Source of the DNA: Antedon mediterranea
Taxonomy: Eukaryota > Echinodermata > Crinoidea > Comatulida > Antedonidae
Reading direction: 5' to 3'
Assembly (NCBI RefSeq): GCF_964355755.1
Contig: NC_092679.1
Location: 18,466,932-18,530,931 of the forward strand
DNA length: 64,000 bases
Below, in pieces: positions 58,201 through 64,000 of the stretch (the first letter of the stretch is position 1; each line of letters opens with the position of its first letter). Below the pieces are notes generated by a model. It saw nothing but the letters and a program-made list of their open reading frames with translations. It was not told where the DNA came from and did not search any database. The position numbers and the translations under genes are program-made.

Positions 58201-59690
58201 AGTGATTTCAGATATGATTTTTTTCACATCAATTTCAATTATACACTTTAGTATAGATTAGAAATTAAATTGTCTCTATTTTTCTGTATTTATATATTGT
58301 TATTGTTTGTTTCTTGTTTGTTTAATGTTTTTTAAAAATTATTCATTTCAGTCTTGACTGACCCAACAATTATATATTTGTTTTAAATATTCAATTTTCA
58401 GGCACAAACAACAATATAAAATACATGACAATGGTGCGGCAACATTGTTCTTCTAGAGACTGAAACCTTCTTAATTCAATTTTACAGTACCAGAATTTTT
58501 TCATCAGATCTCTAGAAAAAAATAAATAAATTGAAGGTCTGTTTATCCAAATAAGCTAGGCACAAAAGACCTTTGAAGCATAACGGTTTTCCACCAAGCT
58601 TGAAATAATAAATTTGAAAACAAAGAAGATTTCTCAATATCCTGAACTAGGATGTGAAGTGGGTAGTTAAAAGCAAATGCAACAAAAACTTTCTTTTTAA
58701 AATGGTTAGTGACCACAAATAATCTGTGAAATTGATTAATAAGTTATTCATTTTATTCATTCATTCATACATATCATACTATTTTACAGAAGTGGCATAA
58801 ATAATCAATCAGTAAAGAATGGGCTCAATTGATCAGTGTGAATTTCAAATAAATCAATATATATTATAAACTAATAAACAAAAGAAGTTTTGTTTTAATT
58901 TAAGGATAGGAAAAAAAATATATATAAAAAATGTATAGGCTACTATACTGTTTATACAGTAGGCCTATTAGGTAAATATACAATGACAATTTGTATGTTT
59001 AAAGTAAATATGAATAGGCTAGTACAGTATGTGTATATGGACTTTGTTTCTGAAATAAACTGATATTGAAAACACAAATATTGTTTTAAATCAAATGTTT
59101 GTGTTTGTTTTGTGTATTATGCAGGCATACTAATTCAGTAGGCTCGTGAATTATATACTGACAAATTATATTAAGTGCATATTAACATGTGCACTAGTAG
59201 TAGAATTTAACCTGTGTATATTTTTCTTTACAGAAAAAAGTTAAAATTATCACCTAATCTGTATTTCGACATTAAAAATGTACTAAATTATTATTATTAC
59301 AACATAAAATAACCATAAATCCAGCAAAAATACATATTTACATTATAATAGGCTTTGATACACAATCAACAAAACATATTTTTAGGCATACTGACTAAGA
59401 CGGTATCCCTTTACTACACTACTATGGATGGGTACAGTAGTAGAAGAAGAGTGCACTGGCCGAGGCCTAGGCTAGGCCTACTATTTACTAAACTACAAAC
59501 AAAAAGAACGCGCTTCGCTGCTGGTTCAGCAATACAATACAAGTCTCAGTCAGTTTACTTCTTTCTATAGGTAAGAGGGCCTAGGGCCTAGCTTAAATTT
59601 CATTAGAAAAACTATATAAATAATTGTTCTTTACCTGTTATGGTCTATACAAGGTATTATATTCTGATATAACTTGATAAGGCTTTGCAT
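43270..59690 (-). CDS. TMEM62: Transmembrane protein 62, metallophosphoesterase-like
   Basis: Exons (minus, 5' to 3'): 59690-59635, 58154-57941, 57419-57308, 56893-56756, 55751-55706, 55562-55412, 47721-47597, 47175-47053, 46960-46805, 46666-46507, 46199-46089, 45623-45542, 44584-44486, 44102-43984, 43608-43270. All junctions are GT-AG and keep frame, giving 676 residues (human 643). An N-terminal membrane segment (about 33-51) precedes a calcineurin-type phosphoesterase domain with every metal-ligand motif: D93-x-H95 (HISDIHLSRF), GDLTD at 128-132, GNHD at 171-174, GH at 262-263, and GHLH at 289-292. Several hydrophobic segments follow in the last four exons. The substrate of TMEM62 is not established. 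The start at 59690 needs the upstream exon; M29 in the second exon is an alternative. The 7.7 kb sixth intron hosts a same-strand receptor gene. Confidence 0.94.
43676..43850. mobile_element. MITE with about 32 base terminal inverted repeats
   Basis: Left end 'gacattaggaagctttcgaa' plus 'ttgcggcaacc'. The right end, read on the opposite strand, is 'gacatttagaaagcttttga' plus 'cttgcgacgacc'. It lies in the last TMEM62 intron. No coding capacity; the superfamily was not determined. Confidence 0.7.
44526..45180 (-). repeat. 118 base tandem repeat made from a TMEM62 splice acceptor and half exon
   Basis: Five near-identical units (acceptors at 44585, 44703, 44821, 44939 and 45057) and a diverged sixth near 45150. 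On the minus strand each unit carries 'gcattcttttatttcag' and then about 67 exon-like bases encoding YQQDAISKAL-type sequence. Only the copy at 44584 continues into the real exon with a donor (44486); the others run into 'ccacaattcagtgcaaatc' spacer and have no donor. 118 is not a multiple of three. Confidence 0.93.
45230..45352. repeat. 21 base minisatellite
   Basis: About five units of 'actgaattgtgggagatgtg' plus 'c'. The same monomer appears inside the spacer of each 118 base repeat at 44526-45180, so the two arrays share an origin. Confidence 0.85.
46697..46789. mobile_element. MITE, 'agctctgtctacac' family, truncated copy 6
   Basis: Left end 'agctctgtctccactatcaa' and interior 'gatgatgtcatatcactacc' are present; the right end is lost. 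Homology stops about 15 bases from the donor of the TMEM62 exon ending at 46805. Confidence 0.7.
47230..47550. mobile_element. piggyBac-type MITE
   Basis: Starts TTAA-'cacattgactgccaaggc' and ends 'gccgtggcagtgaacgtg'-TTAA, giving 18 base inverted repeats with TTAA at both edges, the piggyBac target signature. About 320 bases, non-autonomous, in the intron between TMEM62 exons 47597 and 47175. Confidence 0.8.
47817..52735. repeat. 56 base minisatellite, about 88 units, with higher-order structure
   Basis: Unit blocks: 'ggttcacacataagcaccag', 'tggctggtcatggttcag', 'tacacactatataaac'. Two positions vary: ggctggtc/ggccagtc and aacatgg/aacctgg. The rare variant 'cagtagacac' occurs at 48248 and 49592, exactly 1344 bases (24 units) apart, and the order of variants after each is the same. 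A second rare variant, 'ccaggcatgg', recurs 953 bases apart (50811 and 51764; 17 units plus one inserted base). Units decay at the right end (52080-52735). It lies in the sixth TMEM62 intron. Confidence 0.97.
53216..53298. repeat. 83 base direct repeat, copy A (3' flank of the receptor gene)
   Basis: Shares 83 collinear bases with 55092-55174 without indels and with few mismatches (for example 'aaactctgtatttgtagttt'). It lies about 180 bases past the receptor stop codon. Confidence 0.9.
53477..54703 (-). CDS. Intronless immunoglobulin-domain transmembrane receptor
   Basis: 408 residues in one exon. Signal peptide about 1-19. Three immunoglobulin-like regions: the first has only the F-strand motif DVGLYTC (C89); the second is complete (C134, W152, C189); the third is complete (C229, W242, C271). 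Several N-glycosylation sites (such as NNSS and NQT). One membrane helix (about 297-320) is followed by KRK and an 88-residue cytoplasmic tail with Y360-CTI and Y403-FTL, YxxI/L sites of the kind bound by SH2 domains; the residues at position -2 do not fit a strict ITIM. This suggests a cell-surface receptor signalling through tyrosine phosphorylation. No ligand or orthologue is recognised. Nested in TMEM62 intron six on the same strand, between two blocks of minisatellite. A possible ATTAAA lies at 53429-53424. Confidence 0.8.
   Translation of the reverse strand: MMLCLMAFISLLFAKAVTEEQDVKFDSRYYSNKKNGIQAVKIIPSSKEFNVSYIVGNNSSQQYSSRLTQVKCEIFISFNVQKDVGLYTCQDDDNQYFLIPSRVVQMDTLYSNWRIACEDFMEYIIEGEELTIKCKVNQIKKQNKQNKLTIGWIQGKNNITKSYNLNRNTMSFNQTFKGYERGDGIFFYCITRSMSSMIKNHRCYTMLLKVYPRQLRVKIKKMHERCFKCEAIGGFGEEHYTWMLNGQNLNNYHGNERCFNNLTAGDYVIKCLVTTNARSSSDEEEFTVKDANENANILTITLTSTIVILLIVVFILIYLLKRKSGTTPQPAGSNARNSTTMNSVRRPTINIPPTTDDGVYCTIKDTTKSAETNYIYSRHTNADAGNNCREGVSKKDAEVPHDYFTLEN
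55092..55174. repeat. 83 base direct repeat, copy B (5' side of the receptor gene)
   Basis: Same 83 bases as 53216-53298. Here they end directly against the resumed minisatellite ('gaccagtcatggttcag'). Confidence 0.9.
55178..55389. repeat. Detached block of the 56 base minisatellite
   Basis: About four diverged units ('gaccagtcatggttcag', 'ggttcacacataagcacc') of the family at 47817-52735, separated from it by 2.4 kb carrying the receptor gene. It ends 20 bases before the TMEM62 exon donor at 55412. Confidence 0.9.
55752..56755. other. TMEM62 intron, nothing recognised
   Basis: 1 kb AT-rich intron between the GNHD exon and the short 46 base exon. No repeat or coding signal was recognised. 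Confidence 0.5.
58155..59634. other. First TMEM62 intron
   Basis: 1.5 kb AT-rich intron. Around 58380-58440 the plus strand reads 'ttcaattttcaggcaca', identical to the 3' end of the LINE at 3306, so a short 5'-truncated copy of that family sits here. Otherwise nothing was recognised. Confidence 0.55.
58380..58440 (-). mobile_element. LINE 3' terminal fragment
   Basis: 'ttcaattttcaggcaca' followed by 'acatgacaa' and 'ggtgcggca' follows the order seen at 3325-3375 in the intact LINE, so it is a short relative of that element. Confidence 0.5.
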
Positions 59691-60693
59691 TTACTCGCTA
59701 CAGCTCGGAAAGAAGATTTAAAAAGATTTAAGAGGCCAAGGTTCTCTCACCGCGATGCACAAACACGACTGATTATATGCAAACTAAATATCGGCCTTAT
59801 CTGACCTTTGACCAAAGGTGAAAATACATTACGTAATCAATAACATCGTCATAATTTATGAATTATATTTTAAAAAAACATTCAAAAAAATTATTATTGG
59901 AAATACTTATGAGGCCAATAATGTTTAATTTGAGACATATATTTTGAAAATAATTTAGGAAATAATGTGAGAAAATGGTCGAATAGTCTATGTATGATGC
60001 CTCGGCTATCTATCTCTGTTTTATTAATATTATATTATGATATTAAAAAGTTATCAAGCATTGAACTGCTGTTTATGACGATATAAATGGAAATAAAAAA
60101 AATCTCATTTTTTGTTTGCTTTTACTGTATACTGCAATTGATTGTGATCAACTTGTTAAAAAAAAACTATACCTCCATGTGTGTAAAGAACAAACTTATA
60201 AATAAGGTGTATACAATACAGTCAGTATACAACCTACAAACAACCTGCATTGTACAAACTAGAGAAGAAAGTCCGTAGATAAATGTGATACATTTTAAAC
60301 ATTTATTTAAACAAATTTACCAAGAAAAATTCATAGCCTATATTTTCTCTCTCTGGAAAAATCAGAACCATAATTTAAGCATAGCGCCCTCAACATATTA
60401 CGTCACTTACTGTGGGGTTGACATACAACAAACCTGTGATCTACACTATTTTGTTTGTGAAGCCAAGGCAACGTAAACGAGGTTACGGTAGGTATTGTTA
60501 CAAGATTAGGCATTGTATAGGTTTAGTTTTCTTGTGTTATTGAATATTCATGCAGGAGACGTTTGGGGTAATAGACAATCTGTGTCCTCTACTCCTTAAA
60601 GGCGGTCAAAATAGATAAAAAATATTAGTCTTTCTTGATTTCTTTCACTAAAATTTGGGGTGTGCGTATCGCGTATATTCAGCGCTCAACACG
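59691..60693. promoter_or_regulatory. Intergenic region between divergent TMEM62 and RSPH4A
   Basis: About 1 kb between start codons of head-to-head genes. TMEM62 5' untranslated sequence probably reaches to about 59750, where GC content rises ('accgcgatgcac'). The segment just before the radial spoke start (60640-60690) is likewise less AT-rich. Short open frames at 60087-60476 have no family resemblance. Confidence 0.4.
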
Positions 60694-63600
60694 ATGTCCA
60701 GTCCTGAAGTTTCGGCTGAAGTTCAGCAGCCTGATGGAGTTGCTACGAATGAACCAAATCCACAAGAGGCAACCGAGGTTGCACCATCACCACCAGCAGC
60801 TGAAATATTAAATAATAAATCTTCAAAACCTACTTCCCCTTCAGTTGCTTCCGCAAGATCTCCGGTACCAAACATGGCATTGAATGTTACACCAAAAGAA
60901 CAGGAATTTACAAATGCGAAATCGTACTTATTGACAGCAAGCACAAATTCAAATATCAATCTGTAAGTTTTTAAAATGAAGATTAGTTTTTATGATGTTT
61001 AGATTAATTAAATGTTTGCTTGTCACTGAATGTTGCCGTACTATAACTGTAAATATATATTTTTTTTTTACAGCTATGATCACCTAAGCAGAGTTCTTAC
61101 AAAAGTACTGGATGAAAGGCCAGTAAATGTTGTCGGTAGGTATCATTCATTATCAATAACTATCAATCAATGCCATAACAAATGTCCGTCCATTATCACC
61201 ATATCACAGATTTTATCAATATCATCATTGTTTAATTAAACTCTGATTTTTGTTTTTCAGATGTATTCGAAGACATAAGCAAAAATGTGAAAAAATCTAA
61301 ATTTTCACCAGATTTTGATACAATTCTAAACAAAGTAGATAAGACCACTGAAGTCGCATTAGCAGAATCACAAAAGAGTTTGTTTGAGGTGAGATTGCTG
61401 GTTACTCTACACATTAGTACAGCTTAACTTGACCCTCACAAATTGATAAATACTGATTCTTAATAAGCTATGATTTCATTCAGATTAGAAATGATTGTTG
61501 TTGTCGCTCAATTTGCTATTTTGAGTAGTGATAAACAAAACAGTAGACCTAACAAATCCTATTATTTTGATAATAAAAGTGTCAAAATTATTGTCATCAA
61601 GAAAATAGGAATCATAACAATTTTTTTTAAAACATTGACGATATTTTTATGATATTATTGTTTTTAATTCAGAGAAATCAGGATGAAGGGGAACACGAAG
61701 GAGGCGGAGAAGATGAAGTTGAAACTCCTCTACCAAATCTGCCAGAACTTATGAACTATTTTGAACAAGGAGGAGTAAGTGTTCTTCCTCATTGTCTTCC
61801 CTCGTACTATTTTATTAATTGTAACAATCGTACAGGGAATATGAAATGCGCCTAGTTTTATTTTATTAGTTTATTTAATTCAATGGCTAATGTTTATTTG
61901 TTACGTTACTGGTATTGATTCATATTGAGCTACAAAACTATAAAAACATTTTTTCAACAGGTTGGAATTAGTCGAGAGGAGACAATACGGATATTCCTTG
62001 CCCTCAAACAACTGGTAGATAACTACCCATTACAAACTTGCCGATTCTGGGGTAAGATACTCGGTACGGAGAAGAACTACATTGTAGCGGAGGTAGAATA
62101 CAGAGAAGGCGAAGAAGAGGAGGAGGAAGAGGAGGTAAGAAATTTTAAACTAAATTGTCATGTTATCTAAATTTAGGATGAAAAATTAGTAAATTCTTCA
62201 ATGCTGATGTCGTTGTCTTTTTTCAGGAACATGATGGAGATGAGGATATGGAAAAAGATGAGGAGGAAGGAGAGGGTGGTAAGTAAAGGGACAAGTTAAT
62301 TAATATATAAAGCTTTGTCTACACTATCAAACTTTATGTGACTAAAAAATGTGATGTGTCCATTTATGGACAGATGATTTCATATCACTACCATATTTAA
62401 ATATATCACTGCCTTTTTTGTCAAACTAGTTTGATAATGTAGACAGAGCTTACCTGGATAAAAAGAATGAGATGGCATTACATAATTAAGCTTGGAGTCT
62501 ACATGAGAGAGCAGCTCTTTAACATGGGAGACCCTTCTCTTTTTTAATGATGTAGTATTTTTCTACAAAATGTTTTTCTTAAGTCTTAAATTCAAACACA
62601 AGGATGATTCCTGGCCATAGTGCTATGTTGTTGTAGTCCGATATCCCTATCTTCTGTATATTTTATGGTCTGTGATAAATTAATTTCTGATGTGGTAACA
62701 ATTGTGATTTGTTTTGCAGAGGAACATGAGGAGGACGACACACCAAAGCCAGATTTCAAACCACCTCCTGTTATCCCGAAGGAAGATAACCACACCGGAG
62801 CTAACAAGAAACTTTTCTTTGTCTGTAATGAACGTAAGTAACAGTCCGAGGCAGATTAGATTATCAAACTGAGAAAAGCTACACAAAGTTTTCTTCTTAA
62901 ATATTAAGTTTTTAATTGAATTTCAGCTGGCAAGGCCTGGACCAAGCTACCCCCTGTCACCCCAGCACAGATTGTCTGTGCAAGACAAATCAAGAAGTTC
63001 TTCACTGGCAGGCTAGATGCACCAGTAAGTATTGGCTTATAAGGTTTTTATTTACTAATGGTGTGTAATACGTTAGTCTATGGCTAAAAAAAATGCTGGT
63101 ATAGACTGTGATGTTCCCTCTCCTTAATTTCTTTCATGTTAATTTGACAGATTATTAGCTATCCACCATTCCCTGGCAATGAAATCAACTACTTAAGGGC
63201 TCAAATTGCAAGGATCTCAGCAGGTACACAGATCAGCCCCCTAGGCTTCTATCAATTTGATGAGGAGGAAGAAGAGGAGGAGGAGGAAGGGGGTAAGTAG
63301 ACTTTCCAAATCTTCCATTTTGGTGTCTTTCCTTTGGTGATACTTTGTCTATACTGTGTGTGACAATAAATGAATTGATCTATTGCTATTGCTCATTAAA
63401 TTGATTTTGTATTTTTTCTCAGCTCGCGACACCTTCATCGAAAATCCAGACTATGAGGGCATTCCAGTTAAAGATCTCGTTGACCCATCATTAGCAAATT
63501 GGGTACATCATGCTCAACACATTCTGCCTCAGGTAACCTTTTTAAACATCTTTGAGAATTGATGACATTTGAAGGTTCAACATGATAATAGGGCTTACGC

Positions 63601-63921
63601 ATAAATGTGACATTGGTCGTCGACTGGATCTAGAGTATAAACTACCAACATCATTAAGAAGAAGCCCAACAACTTCCCTGCATGCATACAATTTAGTGCT
63701 TTCTATTGGTTAACAATGTTGCTAACTTTTTATAAAGAGTGAATTAGTTTTTCAATTTATCCATTGTTCTCCTTTATAGGGTCGATGCTCCTGGTTCAAT
63801 CCAATTCAACCACAGGAAGATGATTTTGAAGATGAGGAAGACGAAGAAGAGCGAGAGGAACCAGATGAACCGGAACCAGAGGTTGGACCACCAGTGCTGA
63901 CTCCAATTTCAGAGGATGTTG
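60694..63921 (+). CDS. RSPH4A: Radial spoke head protein 4/6 homologue, 3' end off window
   Basis: Structural component of the radial spoke head of motile cilia and flagella. Exons: 60694-60962, 61074-61135, 61261-61388, 61673-61774, 61961-62134, 62227-62278, 62720-62833, 62927-63024, 63151-63292, 63423-63532, 63780-63921. Frames join cleanly and give 464 residues so far; human RSPH4A and RSPH6A are about 717, so about a third lies to the right. Diagnostic blocks: [80 protein letters not shown], and [16 protein letters not shown] followed by WFNP. Long Glu/Asp runs at exon ends are typical. The ATG at 60694 is chosen because upstream in-frame codons offer no other ATG. It cannot be separated into RSPH4A or RSPH6A, which are vertebrate duplicates. 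Confidence 0.96.
62311..62450. mobile_element. MITE, 'agctctgtctacac' family, copy 7
   Basis: Full-length copy in a radial spoke gene intron: left 'agctttgtctacactatcaa', right 'tttgataatgtagacagagct', with a left flank of TAA and a right flank of TAC. Confidence 0.8.
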
Positions 63922-64000
63922 GTAGGTGTCTGTTAAGCTCCACTATGTCGTCATATTTTTGTTTTTACTTTATTCCATCAAAAGTGAAGATGAGAACCAT

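Overview
The window is eukaryotic nuclear DNA from an animal: AT-rich, with multi-exon genes on both strands, canonical GT-AG introns and many dispersed and tandem repeats. The gene set (RGS7-type regulator, OTUB1, TMEM62, radial spoke head protein) is metazoan. The repeat content (a CR1-like retrotransposon carrying a 2A peptide, a Penelope-like element with a hammerhead ribozyme, tRNA-derived SINEs ending in an ATT-rich tail, frequent 'taggcctac' patches) points to a marine deuterostome invertebrate, most likely an echinoderm. The species is inference only.

Layout. (1) 1-36.4 kb, minus strand: an R7-family RGS gene (RGS6/RGS7 type) with twelve coding exons recovered. Its C-terminal end lies beyond the left edge. 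Its large introns hold an apparently intact 3.55 kb LINE, a Penelope-like remnant with a hammerhead ribozyme, several MITE and SINE families and four minisatellites. (2) 37.6-40.6 kb, plus strand: a complete seven-exon OTUB1 deubiquitinase, head to head with the RGS gene. The end of its coding sequence is tandemly repeated in the 3' flank. (3) 43.3-59.7 kb, minus strand: a complete fifteen-exon TMEM62 metallophosphoesterase-like membrane protein, tail to tail with OTUB1. One intron carries five copies of a 118 bp repeat derived from the acceptor half of an exon. Another intron carries about 4.9 kb of a 56 bp minisatellite with higher-order structure, plus a nested, intronless immunoglobulin-type receptor gene at 53.5-54.7 kb on the same strand. 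(4) 60.7-63.9 kb, plus strand: the first eleven exons of a radial spoke head protein 4/6 gene, head to head with TMEM62 and running off the right edge.

The four conserved genes have no evident shared pathway: G-protein signalling, ubiquitin editing, a membrane phosphoesterase family and motile cilia. The less ordinary material is the mobile and repeat-derived DNA: a 2A-bearing LINE, a self-cleaving ribozyme attached to a GIY-YIG endonuclease remnant, and an intronless receptor sitting inside an interrupted minisatellite. Exon coordinates were assigned by hand from reading frame, splice signals and remembered family sequence, so single-base errors at splice sites are possible.
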